Assembly (NCBI GenBank): GCA_964058845.1
Contig: CAXKVR010000181.1
Coordinates: 1 to 64,000, forward strand
Source: Carex sylvatica
Taxonomy: Eukaryota; Streptophyta; Magnoliopsida; Poales; Cyperaceae
Direction: 5' to 3'
Length of the DNA: 64,000 nt
The position numbers were made by a program, and so were the translations under genes. Shown here one piece after another: positions 9,940 through 23,443 of this stretch. The notes below the pieces were generated by a model. The model had not been told where the DNA came from, did not search any database, and saw only the letters and a list, made by a program, of their open reading frames with translations. Numbering within the stretch: position 1 is the first letter of the stretch; every line of letters begins with the position of its first letter.

Positions 9940-12900
9940 ATGGATGTGGAGTTCATTTTTTCTGTGATTTCAACCTTGAGCGGTCTGCTGAGCTCCCTTC
10001 AAAGCTCGGGGGCTACCTCAGCAGTGGGAGAAGGAAAGGATGGTATTGAAATGGATCTAGATCGGTTGGAAAGATTGCTGAAGAGGATTCAGGCCACACT
10101 TTACAATGCCGGGGAAGGGAGATCCGGGATGAATCTGTGAAGCTTTGGCTGAAAGAGATCAAAACTGTTGCTTACGAAGCAGAGGATATCCTTGATGAGT
10201 GTCAATACGAGCTATTGCGCCACCAGATTGAGGAATCAGAAGGAGCGACATGTAAGCTTATAAATATTGAGACTTTCTTTGTAGATATTGAGTATTTCTC
10301 TTCTATTGATTTTTTTTTCTGTTATATATTACAATCACTCTCCTATGGTGTATTTATATTGTCTAGAGGTCTAACAGTAACTTTGGAAAGGTACTATTCC
10401 GAAATTGCAACTTTACCCTTCTCCTTATTTTACAATTTAATCATCTAACTAGCTTTATTCTTCAACACGACCTCTTCATCAGCAGATGGTACAGAGATGA
10501 AGTGCTTCGAGGGTATTATTTCAGGTGAAATGGCCAAAAAAATTAAGGGTGTGATAGATCGGTTTGATGAAATCTCAAGAGACAGGGAGGTCCTGTGTTT
10601 GAGAGAGGATGATGGAGAAAGGTGGGATCGTGTTTGGACAGGCTTGATGCCGACAAGCCACATGGTGAATGAGACAGCTGTCTTCGGTCGGGATGAAGAT
10701 CAGAGGCGGATCTTAGATTTTGTACTGTCGGGGAATAGAGAGGGAACAAATCACACCTCAGTTATTTCAATTGTTGGGATGGGGGGTGTCGGCAAGACAA
10801 CACTTGCCCAACTAGTGTATAATGATCCCCAGATTAGATGTTATTTTGATTTGAGCTCATGGGTATATGTTTCTCCTCAGTTTGATGTCACAAGGATAAC
10901 AAAAGAGATCCTTGAATCTATCTCTTTACATGTGTATAGTGGCTTAACGGGATTAAGTGCGGTACAGTGGACTCTCTTAAAAGAAATTAAAGGAAAGAAA
11001 CTCCTTTTAGTGCTTGACGATGTTTGGAATGAGTTACCCAGTAAGTGGGAACAATTTTTAGAACCACTTCGAGTTGCCAAGTCAGTTAGAATTTTAGTGA
11101 CCACAAGAAGCAAGGCTGTAGCTCAGATCATTCGAACCACACATCAACATGATCTGAGTTGCTTGCCACAAGAGCAGTGTAACTTGTTGTTTGAGCACTG
11201 TGCATTTGGGGGTCAAATCATAGGTGGCTCCTCGAGGCTTAGGGATATTGGTGCACAAATCATCAATAAATGTGCTGGTATCCTGCTAGCAATCAAGTCT
11301 ATCGCTAGATCTCTATCTTGCAACATGCACGAATATAGCTGGAGAGATGTCTTGGAGTCAGAATTATGGGAATGTGATGGTAAAGATGAGATATTCCCTG
11401 CTCTCAAGGTAAGCTATTACAGTTTGCCTCAAGAATTGAAACCTTGCCTCTTGTTCTGCTCTTTATTTCCAAAAGGTTATCGATTTCTTAAAGATGAAAT
11501 AATCTATATGTGGATTGCACATGGTTATATTCAATCTAGAGGTAGCAAAAGTGAAGAATGCATTGGGGATAAGTATATCCATGAGTTGGATAGGAGGTCT
11601 TTCTTAAGGCTTGATAAACAAAGGTGGGAAGAGACCTTTACCTTGCATGATTTAATTCATGATTTAGCAAGATCTATTTCAATGGGTGAATTTTGTACCA
11701 ATACAAGAGAGAGTATAAATGTTGTTGTATCCAGTGAAGTGCATCATGTGTATACAGAGAATTGTAGTATGATCGACAGGTCGAGTGGCGATAATTTATT
11801 CGTCAGAACATTTGTTAACTGCTGCAGATCTAATTTAGATTACAATTTGCATATGGATATGGTGAGGCAGAATAATCTGAAATTATGTACCAATGCAAAC
11901 CTCCGGGTGTTAAAATGTGAAGGTGCCTATGCACGTGCCTTGGAGCATATGGCCAATCTAAAGCACCTCCGCTACTTTGAACTCGGTCATAGTAACCTTG
12001 AGAGGCTGCCTATATCAACAACACTACTCTTTAATCTAGTTGCATTAAGAATAACATTTCTTTGGTGTCTAAAGGAATTGCCTATCCACATTGGAAAGTT
12101 GGTCAACCTAAGGTTTCTTTGCATAACTGTTTTTGGGATTAATGAGTTACCTGGATCACTTGGCCAGCTTTCTAATCTACAAATGTTGTACTTGCAGGGT
12201 TATCAAAAAAAAGAATTGCCAAATTGCATTGGAAACCTTACCAACCTAAAGAAATTGCATATTGCAGATTCCAAATTTACACAATTACCTGAATCATTTT
12301 GCATGCTTCACAAATTGCAAACACTAGTTTTGGAAAGGTGCTGGAACATCATGCAATTACCTGATGAGATTGGAAATCTCGTTAATCTTCAGTGCATATA
12401 TGTCCTTGGTGGTTGCATTGGAAGTTTGCTGAAATCAATAAACCAGCTTTGCAACCTGGACATCCTTGACTTGAGTACCAGTGCCTCTCTTTTGGGGCTG
12501 ATAATGTTATGTGGACTTGAAGGCGTTTTAAACAGAAGTTCACTAAATATCTCAATTGAAAAGAATCCAGTGAAAAGTGTGCTTTGTGAGTGCACCGAGC
12601 ACAACTCGGAAATTGAAAGAAGAAACCTAAAAAAATACAAGAATTTGCAAGTTGAGAACATCGATAAATACATATACTACAGGTCTGGAAGCTTACTAGA
12701 GTGTCTGAGGCCACTTAATCAACTAGTTGAGTTGAAAGTAAATGCAATTCATGGAATTGTATATCCAAAGTGGTTTGAAACTAATTACAATAGTAGAGTA
12801 GCCATTATCATGCAATGTCAACTTAATAATGGCTTATTCTTTCGGGATCTAGGAGAGTTACCATCACTCAAGTCACTAGTTCTAATTTGTAATACTCCAG

Positions 12901-13661
12901 CTGACGACTTTTTCCAAACCTTGACCACTCAAGATGTAAAGATTATCTTCCCATCTCTGAAGGAGCTACTCTACTATTGTCCAGTTGAGAACATCAATAA
13001 ATACATATACTACAGGTCTGGAAGCTTACTAGAGTGTCTGAGGCCACTTAATCAACTAGTTGAGTTGAAAGTAAATGCAATTGATGGAATTGTATATCCA
13101 AAGTGGTTTGAAACTAATTACAATAGTAGAGTAGCCATTATCATGCAATTTCAACTTAATAATGGCTTATTCTTTTGGGATCTAGGAGAGTTACCATCAC
13201 TCAAGTCACTAGTTCTAATTTGTAACACTCCAGCTGACGACTTTTTCCAAACCTTGACTACTCAAGATGTAAAGATTATCTTCCCATCTCTGAAGGAGCT
13301 ACTCTACTATTGTCCAGTATTGCACAGTCTTAGAATTAACAATTGTCCAAATCTGGGTTCAGTCCCCGAATTTGATTCTCTTCAAAGGCTATAACTAATC
13401 AAATGTTCCTTTTCAAAGCTTGAGTTCAAGTTGTTGCCTTTACAACTACTTCAGAGTCTACACATTGAAGAATGCATCTACCTCACCTCACTCCAGGGAT
13501 TGAAAAGCCTTCATTCTCTCCGAACTCTATATGTCGTGCGATGCCCTCGGCTCATGGTATTCTCTTATCCAATGGCATGAGATCTGCCTATCTCCATAAA
13601 CATTGTTGAGTGTCCTTCCCTGAAAAGCTGGTGTCAACATCAGCATTTGAACTACATAGAG
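9940..13661 (+). pseudogene. CC-NB-ARC-LRR disease-resistance gene (NLR), broken
   Basis: Exon 1 (9940-10251) encodes an Rx-type coiled coil and joins exon 2 (from 10486) through a GTAAG/AG intron. Exon 2 holds NB-ARC motifs: P-loop GMGGVGKTT, kinase-2 KLLLVLDDVW, RNBS-B ILVTTRS, a degenerate GLPL (KCAGILLA), RNBS-D CLLFCSLFP and LHD where MHD is usual; LRRs follow. NLRs sense pathogen effectors and act as ADP/ATP switches. Two lesions are seen. One base is missing near 10110-10118, because the text before it is in one frame and EIRDESVKLWLKE in another. TAA at 13392-13394 stops the LRR, which continues in frame (SLHIEECIYLTSL, then a TGA near 13580, then CPSLKSWCQ). The altered GLPL and MHD also suggest lost constraint. 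A truncated product starting at 10497 would lack most of the CC domain. Confidence 0.85.
12651..13316 (+). repeat. 333-bp tandem duplication inside the NLR LRR
   Basis: 12651-12983 and 12984-13316 are almost identical (a handful of differences, for example CATGGAATT versus GATGGAATT and CAATGTCAA versus CAATTTCAA). The period is exactly 111 codons, so the reading frame is kept and the LRR gains an extra block (VENIDKYIYYRSGSLLE to LLYYCPVE). High identity shows a recent event. Confidence 0.9.
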
Positions 13662-13789
13662 GTACTTAAATTATTGTACTCAGCATGATTTTCTTAAATT
13701 TGGTCACCAATCTTCTTGAAGGAAATATTTTTTCTTTGTATAATATATTAATAAGTTCTTATCTTGTCATATGTTCTTTTAGCATACCA

Positions 13790-14282
13790 GGATTCATCTT
13801 TCAAAAGGAGGTGGGATTGAGAATATAATGCAGAAAAGGGGTCAGGAGTTCTAGCTTGCAGATCCTCTCATAGAAAACTACATAAAACAAAGTCTGGAGT
13901 TCCATACAAACTTCTATATATGATCTTGAAAAGCTAGAGATAAAGAGTTGCTGGAAACTAGAGACCCTTAGATGATTAGCTGGAGAAGTACTACCATTTC
14001 TCATGTCATTAGTTATTCATGGTTGCCATAACATGCTTTCTCTGGATCTTCTATGAGTAGAGATTTCATTATCATTATCAGAGCTGGAGATTACGAGTAG
14101 TAAGCATCTAATGCACATTAAAGGCCTCCGGAATCTGACCAATTTAATTAGAGACCTCGGCAATTATCCAATGGTCCCAACTTCTACTCAAGTTGTTGTC
14201 CTCTGTGCCTGAATGTGTGGTTATTTCTGGATGCCCTAGGCTAAAGGCATGGTGTGAAATGCATTCTATTGAACCCCTTGGT
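13790..14282 (+). pseudogene. Degenerate LRR remnants downstream of the NLR
   Basis: After an intron-like gap the DNA still carries LRR text in broken frames, such as RIHLSKGGGIENIMQ, GLRNLTNL and VISGCPRLKAWCE. The last resembles CPSLKSWCQ at the end of the previous block. Several stops and frame changes separate them. This looks like the original 3' LRR part or an older duplicate of it. Confidence 0.5.
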
Positions 14283-16650
14283 AATGAATATTTATGACAT
14301 TCTTTATTTTCTTTGATCAAATTAACAATTACAATTGGGTGCCATCCTCATGTTTCAATGATAAATTTATAAATTTGTCCCTGTGGTTCTTGTGAAATTG
14401 TGCAGATGATGAAATGGAGTAAGCTACCCAAAAAATGTCGTGCCTGGTGATAGTTTGTCTGGCTCATCTTTTACATGAATGTGTAGGTAATGAACTTCTA
14501 ACTTGCTTATTTATTGCCTGTCCTTTCCTCAAATAATAAATAATGCTATTTACAAATATGTTATCGAGAAAGAAACTAACAAGCAAATAAATAAATAAAA
14601 AAATCAAAGTGAACTAATCTTATTATTATCCCACGAGTTGGGCACAGCGGAACACCATTGGGAGCAATCCATGGCTACTTATCTTTATGCTGTAAGCATC
14701 AACAATTTGGATGGAATCGCAGAGCTGCTTGTGATATGTGTACCTTCAAGGTGACAAAGACAATTGCAAGCATTCTTATTTAATTATTTGATACAACATC
14801 TGTTTTCTTGTATTGCTTTTGTTTCTAAAATTTTGAAGGGAAGTGAGTGTGAATTTATTTGCTTGGTTATACATAAGTAGTTGTGTAACTTTTTTTTTTT
14901 TTTTAACTTGATTAGTTTGGCAACTTCAAAAGTTCATATGGGAATAATTAATTTACTTCTTCAATTAATGATCACACATTTATGCAGAGCATGAACAGCC
15001 CAAGCTCTTCCAGGTGTCTGTTGGAGCATCTTCTATTTATGTGATCATTTTAGTCATCTTGTTTTCTTCCTTCGAATGGAAGAAAAAGAACCCAAAGGTA
15101 ATTATTTATGCCAATGATAATATTTCATTATTTATGCCAATGATAATTTTCTATTATTTAAGCGAGTGTACTGAAAAGAACATTCAATATAATACTTTAT
15201 TCCTTTGTCATCTTCTTTTTTCTTCTTATTTTTTTTTTAATGGTGGATATCTAATAGTTGGTTTGCCTTTCTTCCTTTATTTTTCAAATGATTTTGTTTA
15301 CCTATTTAGCATCACACTTTTGTAGACTATCCTAGTGACATGTGTACTAAGTATCACCTGATGGGATACAAGATGCTATTCAAAGAAACCTGCCTGGACA
15401 CCAAAATGAATATTTCTACCTAAACCAGAATTGTTTTGGTAATTATGTAAAGCAGCTCATTTTTGGTTAGTTTACTTTTCTTAAAAATAAATAAAGTTCT
15501 ATGAAGTTTGACACTTAGCAAGTTAGGATTTTTATTGATTCAAAATTAAATATGCAGACAAACACTCTTTTTGGGAACCCCTCAAAAAATACAAAACGAG
15601 AAAAGGAATGAAAATTGCGCGGTACTGACCTGATCAGAGCAAAGTAGCAGAGAAGAAAAGAAAGGATTTTCTATGATTTTGAAGGGTCGAAATCCTCCAG
15701 CAAAGTCCCACATGGATGGTAGGAATTTGGCAAGAAATGATTTCATACAGATGAAAACTCGATCATGACCTCTCTTGTATTCATTGCTTCGTCACCAAAC
15801 AATACAGCCTTCAAGTAGTGCGAAGTAAGTTTTTGTAGCTGTTATTGTTATAAAAATATTCCTGATATCAATTTATCTTTCCGTCCATCTTCCTCTCCTG
15901 ATTAAACCCAAGTTTTAGGGTTTAATGCATGTGAGGTAAATAAGAAGAAAAACAGGAATATTTGTTTTCGGTGGATGAATCCTGTGTGCAGACTGTTGTT
16001 TTTATCATAAAAGTTCAATTTCAGATCAACTTCGTTGAATTCTTTTGTATTGAAATCGTTTCTATTTTTTGTAGAAGGGTTCTGATTAGAGTCAAATTGA
16101 TTTGTAATAACATCAATTTTGTTGTCTTTCTGAATTACTGGCTTTGGTCCAGGGAGGAAATCACTCTATCATAATAGGATACCTGCATATCTTATTATCT
16201 TACTCTGCATGCCGACACATAAATAATTGCAATTGAACTTCTTCAAACATCACAAGAAAAAGTATCAACAGTTCAACACACAGCAGCTTGCTTTCTGAAA
16301 CATGAGATGTCATAGTCAAATTCCTGGAGGAAGAGTAATAAAAATAAGCAGGTCTCATGCCGTATATGATTAGATTTGTTTTGACTGTTTTAACCTCTAC
16401 TAGAGCATAGGAAAATGACGATTTTAGTTAGAAGGTATCTGTAAAAACAAATCCATTTCTCTCAATCCCACAAAACTGTGATCAAACTCTAACTAATGAG
16501 CTGAACAAACCACACTGAACCTTTTGCTCGAACAACAACCAACACCACATCAAATGAAGCTTACTATTATGATATGCTTAAATCAGTATGATGTATCTTT
16601 CAACTAACATAGAACAAAAAAACAATATTAATCCATTCATATTCACAATT
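14283..16650. other. No supported gene
   Basis: Contains short open stretches with possible splice borders (around 14640-14755, and 14988-15098 encoding a single hydrophobic segment before KKKNPK), but no family could be recognised and no exon chain with phases could be built. They may be further decayed pieces of the NLR locus. Confidence 0.35.
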
Positions 16651-19600
16651 TCAGCCAAAAAAATCAGCACCATCCTCCACATCATCAGTTCTGATGCCAC
16701 CAGACTGTGCCATGAGAATCCGATAAACCCGCTTGGAACAAACCTCACCGAGCCTCCTCTCTCCATTACCCAAAATCCCTTCCATCCCCAGGTCCTTCAG
16801 TAGAAACTCTTTCTCATGCACCTGTTATCATATCAACTAAATTGAGCAATCATCATTTATCACACAAACTGAAGCTAGCAAAATGTGACCTGAAATTAAG
16901 AGATCCTACATGAAAATAAACGAACCTGCAACCTAAGAATTTCTCTGTTAAACAACCCCTGACCAAAATTTTATGACAGTATCTACCAGAATCCCTAAAC
17001 TTAAAATTTTGATAACTCATATGACCTGAACATTACCTGACCATCGGATATAGAAAGTGAAACAGACAAAACCCGATCTAACCACAACATAATCCCACAG
17101 AAAAATAAATGCTAAGTCACATTACCTGAACCTGATTTCAGCCAGAGGTTCAGGTTGCCCTTGTTTGCCTAATCCCAACCCCACAATGTAACCCACAATG
17201 GTTGTGAACCTAAACACTTATTTCACAACCTGACCTAACTCCACCTGATAAAGCCTTGTTTGCCTTTGTATAATACAAATAAGGGGATGATTTCAGCCAA
17301 AGGTTCACAGGCCAATTTTATACAAATCTTAAAGGACACAACACATCCAGTGAACCAGAAGGGCCTTATAAATAAGTCGGTCGTGCTGAGATGCTATCAG
17401 ATTCCATTTTGATGGTACTTGAAGCAAAATAATTACATATTTTAGGTGAGTGACAACTCACAGAAACAGATCAGTTTCGCCAATTAAATAATTGGGTTTC
17501 ACAGCCATTACTGTATTACTGTACCCAGCCCATTGCTGAAACATTGGGTTTAACAAGATCCTCAAATGGCTTGTGCATCTAAGTTTAAAACAGAACTCAC
17601 CGATCTAGATGGGTCCATATACACATTCAGTAAAGATCTCATGGTTGGGTACTTCTTCCAAATAGCTATTGCATGTCTAGGCTGCACCTTTGGAATAGCT
17701 ATGAGGGCCTTCAACCTGAAATCCAGAGTTTGTTACATTTGTATATCATGTCAAATCTGAACCTTATAAGATAGATAATTTTACAAAGGAAACAATAAAT
17801 AATTAAAATTGCTTTATGCATACAAAAGCTAGGAAACATAGGATTGAGCATTCAATTTTATAATGAATTACACAAGGAGGGTTATATAGGTCACTCTACA
17901 TTTTGAGAAGAGTTGAAAATTGATTATGGTATTTTGTATTATAAGGAAACAAATGAATTTATTCCTGTCACCTTCTATTATATTGCTTTGTGTTGTCCTC
18001 ATTTGGAACATTGCATGATTATGTCTCACAATTTCATAACCAATAAAAATGAAAGCACAGAATAGAGCAATCACTTTGCAACCAGTACCATATTGCAACT
18101 GGAAGCATTTGTTGAAAGAAATAGGCCGAACTTACCAAGTATTTTTTTTAATTAGATTTTTTTCAACAGCATCCTTTGGAATGAACGAACCATTCGCATT
18201 CACAGATAACCATGTCAATTTCTTCCTACAATATTACAAAAGACATAATGTGAGAATTTTAGACAAAACCCAGAAGAACCAAAAACTAGCAATTTTCTAT
18301 TTTTTGTGCCCAAAAACTATTGTGAGGACCAATTTAGTGCCCTGATCAAGCCTTTATTAACTTCTAATAGTTTATTCAAGCCTCATTACGTAAAAGGATA
18401 AATTAATAGACCAAATAACTAAAGAAAAGAGAATAAATATCACTTGGAACACTGCAATACAAGAAAAATCATGCATTCCCATATGCAATAAGGAAGTGTC
18501 ATGAAAAGTATCATTACAAAACAGAAGTATCTTTTTTTTTTTATGTAATCACTATATAATGTACTCCAAGAGATAACCACGCTTGCCTTGCTTTTTAACT
18601 ATATATGAAGTTTTCCATTTATTAGGGCATATAGTTTGATATTGTGGATAAAAGATAGTTTTATTCCAAAGGAAAAGAGTAATTGCGGATTCAATTCACT
18701 ACAAATACAAGGTTTTGGATACTAATCCTTTTTCCTCTACTTTTAACAACCTGAATTGGCAATTGGCAAGGCTAGATGTTAATCCAACTATATGGTCAGC
18801 AAGCTCAGCTTCATCTATGCATTGCCTTGAGTGAACTTGAGAATAATGCGTAGCTAATTTTGAAATAGCCTACAAAATGATCACAATTTCAGATACTTGT
18901 ACACAACACATGTATACTGAGATTTAGGTAATTTTCTTTTGCTTTTCTGTGCCAATTATGTTCAGAATTCATGTAGAGTGTTTTGAGAAGTACTGGCTTT
19001 GTTCACGTACCTCATTAACTGGGGGGCTTCTCCAACCATTAGATGCTGATGGGTTCTTGTACCGGGTTTGTTCACTAAAAAATGTTCGACAAAGTTATTG
19101 GAAAAGAAATAAATGGGGCTATAAGTAATAATTATTGGTTGCAGTTTAAATTTTGTACTGGTACTAATTACAGAAAACTGACACAAGCTGGTAAATGGAA
19201 ATGTCTAGGTTATTTTTTTCATTTCTTATCAAATATAAGGCAGAAAAAGATCTTACAACAGTACTGAAAATAAAATTAACAAAATAAGAAAGAAAAACGA
19301 AAAGGAGGCAAAACCTGACCATTTTTTAAGGTAGCTCATTAAGTTATTGGTGGCATAACAAATTGTAAAAGATGGATATTGGCTTCGCAATTTATGAACA
19401 TGGTCCATCAGTAAATTGTTTATGACGAGATCACAAAATTCCTTGGCTTGGTACACCATTACAACATAAGGCACCTCAGCCCCCACTGATGAATTCTACA
19501 TTGCAAAGTAACAGACAAATAAGCATAATTATTTTGAAAATAAAACTAAAAACTACCATGTGTCATATTTTAATAGAATTTTCTTTATCCTTGGGTCATT

Positions 19601-22600
19601 TACAGAAAATTAATTGATTAAAATTGACATCAACAAAGCATGGCATATTAAGACTCTGACATGATATGGGAAGTAAAGAAAGAAAAATTAGTGAGTAAAT
19701 TAGACTTATTTTTACCATACCAACTTTCTACATCACTTCTTGGGTATAAACCTCTTGGTTCAGATATCCAAATAGAAATAGACAAATACCAACAGAATCA
19801 AGCACGTATAAGAGATCATGAGCATGACCACAGAAAAAGTTCATTCGACAGCACCACTTGTATTTTACAGATATCCAAAAAGTTGAGATGAATTTTCACT
19901 CCCATATAACTAAAAGAACAAGAAAATATCATACATTCTACCTGAGCAACTTCATCAGGTACATCCATCTTCCAAAAGATTGATCCCTCGATTGGGTTTT
20001 TTGTAATTCGGTACGAGAAACCCTTCTCCGCAAACCTAGTCAGAAGATGTCCTACATGTAATAAAAGATTAAAAAAATACTAAGTGACAGTCTCATAAAT
20101 CCACAGAATTTTATTTTGCCCAGTTACACATAATCCCTGCTCATAAGTAGTAGTCAAGCTCCACAAAACCTGACCTAAAGAACTGTACCTCCATAACAAT
20201 TAATATTGTCCCTCAAACAACAACTCAACACAATATTGCACCTTTGTGGAATTTGAGCTCTGAGTCTCTTCAGTTAAGTTTTAATGCTTAAGTAGCAGTT
20301 TTATGGTAGAAGTTAAGGTGAGCTATTCCTTGTCGTTTTTTTGTCACCTATGTTTTATTGTGTTCTTCACATTGTTGAATGAAACACTGGTTCAAAATGC
20401 TATTTTTTATTTCCAAAAAGTATTTTTTGTTTAAACCAGTCAGACCAAAATTTCTTACTTAATTTCGAAAATAAAATCAAAATTTAGATTAACATCAATT
20501 AAAATGTTATATTACTTTACATAATGATAGCCGTTTCTTGGTATAGCAAGCCATTTTTACAGAAATCCAAATTAAGGTAAAACAGTAAAAATCATATAAA
20601 GAACTTTTTACTGTTATATTGAGATAATTAGGTACTAGCTTTAAAATCAGAAACTTTTGTGTAATCATTACGTTTCACAATAAAATACAAGATTGGGTTT
20701 AATTTGCAAAAGAGAAATAAGTCTCTATTTTTAAGACGTATCCAACCTCCAAGTTTTCCATCCTGTATGACCTTAGGATCAATTTCTGCAATAATTGATT
20801 TTAGGGCTAACTTCCCCTTCTCCCATTTCTTCTTTTCCTTTTCCAATTTCTTCATCTCCTGTGCCTCTGCTTTCTTAGCTTCCCTCTCCAATTTCTCTTC
20901 CTGTGGTAAAGAAATGCTTGTGAGAACGAGTGAAACAATTAGCTTCAATACAATACCTCAAAAGTTTGGTCATAGAAATGTTTATCCCCATTACTTGGAA
21001 TAAGTCAGTTGCTATTTTTTCTCTAGAATATAAATTAACACAAATTGATAGCTTAACGATGAATAGGTCGTTCCAGATCTATCCTACTAAAAGAAAATAA
21101 TAGTCAGTAAAAGGTTAAACAAGCAGAATTGCTACCCTCATTTGTACTGAATCTCTTGTACCTATAAATTAAAGTAGCCCAAAGAGCACTGCCAAAAATT
21201 TCATAAAACCTTCCATAGCAAAAAGGTATACAAAAAGAGCATTCTGCAAGAATGGTGCATCACAACTCTAATATATTATCAAAAAAGGATGATAAGGTTG
21301 TATAACAAGTGCTTTAACCCACTAATATATGATAGCAAATTATTTATTTAAGATAAATAACAATAATAAGCGCACTAGTCTGACCTGTCTTTGTCGTTTC
21401 CTTTCTTCGACAAGTTGAGCTTTCTCTTCTTTCAGTTGCTTCTTCCTAGCAGCAGCTTGAGCCTTGGAATCATTTGTATCACTTGCACATTTCCTCTTTC
21501 GTGTATTTCCTTCTAGTGTTAAGCTTTTTTCTTCATTTGTGTCTTGACTGATCTGATCAAAATGTTTCCATATTACATCGCATGCAAGTCATTATCTTGG
21601 TACCTTACTATAGTTGCAGAACATACAAGATTACAACTCATATTAAAAAAAAAAAAGCACAAACTCATATTCAGTACTGGTACTAAAAGTTGATCAAAAT
21701 ATTATTGTATTTATCATGCTCAGTACTGATACTTAGCATGATATTGATATGGCATCATGCATTAATAGTACTGGCAATTCTCACACCATTGATAAACCTG
21801 AATAGAAAGGAACAATATTTTACCTCTGCTGTAAGGTTGTCATCCAAGGGATCATCATATTGACTTCTATCACCCACCATTGACAAGTCCGTTATACCTT
21901 AAGTACACTATCAGTGTATCAGTAAACATAGAAAATAAGGACAATTTCATTGCAGCCCACAGAACTTCAAAGCCACACATGCTGTAACAATATCAAGAAA
22001 TATCACACAGTTTTTCACAAATAGAGAATAGCACACCTACCCCTACAAAAATGAAAAATTATCCAAAGCAGAGACTGTGAAGAGGTTTAGTTAGGCATTA
22101 TAAAGAAATATGAGTGAGAGGTACACGTGATATATTTCCATGCTTCAAGGGACTTGTGAAACTTCCTTTTTGTCATTGATGCAAAGTATTTGATTTTCTT
22201 TTCTTTTCCTTTTTTTTTTCCCCACAACGGCATAGTAAGAAATTACACCCAATAAAGCCCAACAATGAAGGAGCATATAAATTTTACTACAGATAATTAC
22301 CATGACAGTCATCGGACTGACTGAGGCTGGTACTTCTACTGGCGCTCTCATATTTAGCATTGTTTTTACCAGATAACTGAGAATCACAGTTTTTATCTAA
22401 ATCTGATAGACTTTCTATTTCGGGAGAAGATGCCACATGCTCTTTGTCAATTCCTCCACAACTTACTCTATCTGATTCATCATCACTTTCTACAAGTATC
22501 ATTCCAGATATCCCTATATAAATATATAAATGGCTGAATCAGTTCACTTCATGTATTTTATTCTTTGGTATATTCCCCCAAAGTTTTAGGGGCAATTTCA

Positions 22601-23350
22601 TGTATACCCGTCAAAAACATCAAAATTGCACATTTCCTGTAAACTTCAAAAACTCACAAATTTACCCATTTTATTGTCTTTTATATTTAAACTTATTTTA
22701 AATTTATAAAATACCCATTTTACCCTTTATTATAAACATAAAAAATATGCAAAAATGTCAGTCTTATAATTGGTCGGTTTTCAAGGGAAAACGAGTCATT
22801 TCTCTACTTTTGATGCATACACAAGGGTATACCTAAATGTCACTGTGTATTAATCAGAATTAGAGAAATTACCCATTTGCGCTCGGAAACCGATCAAATA
22901 TAAGACAGATATTTTTCTTAAACAGGATACAATTTTTTCATACTTTTTATAAAGGGTAAAATGGGTATTTCCTCTACTTCCCTAATTATCTCAATCAGAA
23001 CTCTTTACCAGTTAATATAACAGCAAAACCTAAAAACAAAAGCGCTACTGTTACTTACCAGCGACCTTACCAGCGACCTTACCAGAGGAGGCACGGAGCT
23101 TGGGGCGAGCGAAAGAAGAAGGCAAAATGGTGACATCGGGGCTGGATCCAAGAGGAGACAGTGCGACGAGAGACGACGAGGTAGTTTTGTTGGGCCCGGG
23201 CTTGGGCTTGGGCTTGGTCGGAGTGGGATCATCGTCGTCTAGGAGAAGAATCGGAGAAGGGCCTGGTGCTGATGGGGGTTTTGGAGGAGGAGGAGAGGAA
23301 TCGCCGTCGGAATCGGAGAGGATGTCGACTGCTACTGCCTGGCAAGACAT
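16651..23350 (-). CDS. EME1: Crossover junction endonuclease EME1-like (MUS81 partner subunit)
   Basis: Twelve exons on the minus strand join with matching phases from ATG 23350 to TGA 16651: 23350-23059, 22513-22301, 21897-21824, 21552-21385, 20900-20747, 20051-19942, 19495-19320, 19074-19011, 18869-18751, 18225-18136, 17715-17601 and 16821-16651. The total is 1746 nt, 581 aa, close to the roughly 550 aa of Arabidopsis EME1 proteins. Order: acidic, Pro-rich N-terminus; GISGMILVESDDESD motif; Lys/Glu coiled coil (exons 4-5, EMKKLEKEKKKWEKGKLAL); nuclease-like domain (RFAEKGFSYRI, PYVVMVYQAKEF); and the C-terminal helix-hairpin-helix part (LKALIAIPKVQPRHAIAIW, CSKRVYRIL). EME1 is the non-catalytic partner of MUS81, which cuts recombination and stalled-fork intermediates in the nucleus. 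As expected, no ERKxxxD catalytic motif is seen. Exon 1 has three tandem donors. Confidence 0.93.
22709..22970. repeat. Foldback element in EME1 intron 1
   Basis: AAATACCCATTTTACCCTTT at the left is matched by its reverse complement at 22951-22970. The arms stay partly complementary inward (TCTTATAATTGGTCGGTTTT with AAACCGATCAAATATAAGA). About 260 bp, AT-rich, non-coding: probably a MITE. Confidence 0.6.
23059..23092 (-). promoter_or_regulatory. Triple tandem 5' splice donor of EME1 exon 1
   Basis: Read on the minus strand, the exon end carries the unit CTGGTAAGGTCG twice and then CTGGTAAGTAAC. This gives donors after 23083, 23071 and 23059. They are 12 nt apart, so all leave phase 1 and every choice stays in frame, adding or removing one or two GKVA tetrapeptides. 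The last donor (GTAAGT) fits the consensus best. Confidence 0.8.
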
Positions 23351-23443
23351 TCTTTTTTTCTCTAGAGATAATTCTATTTGAATTGCTTTCGATTTTGATT
23401 TTAGACAGGAGAGGCATTTCTTTTGGAAATCGTATCGCCTAAT

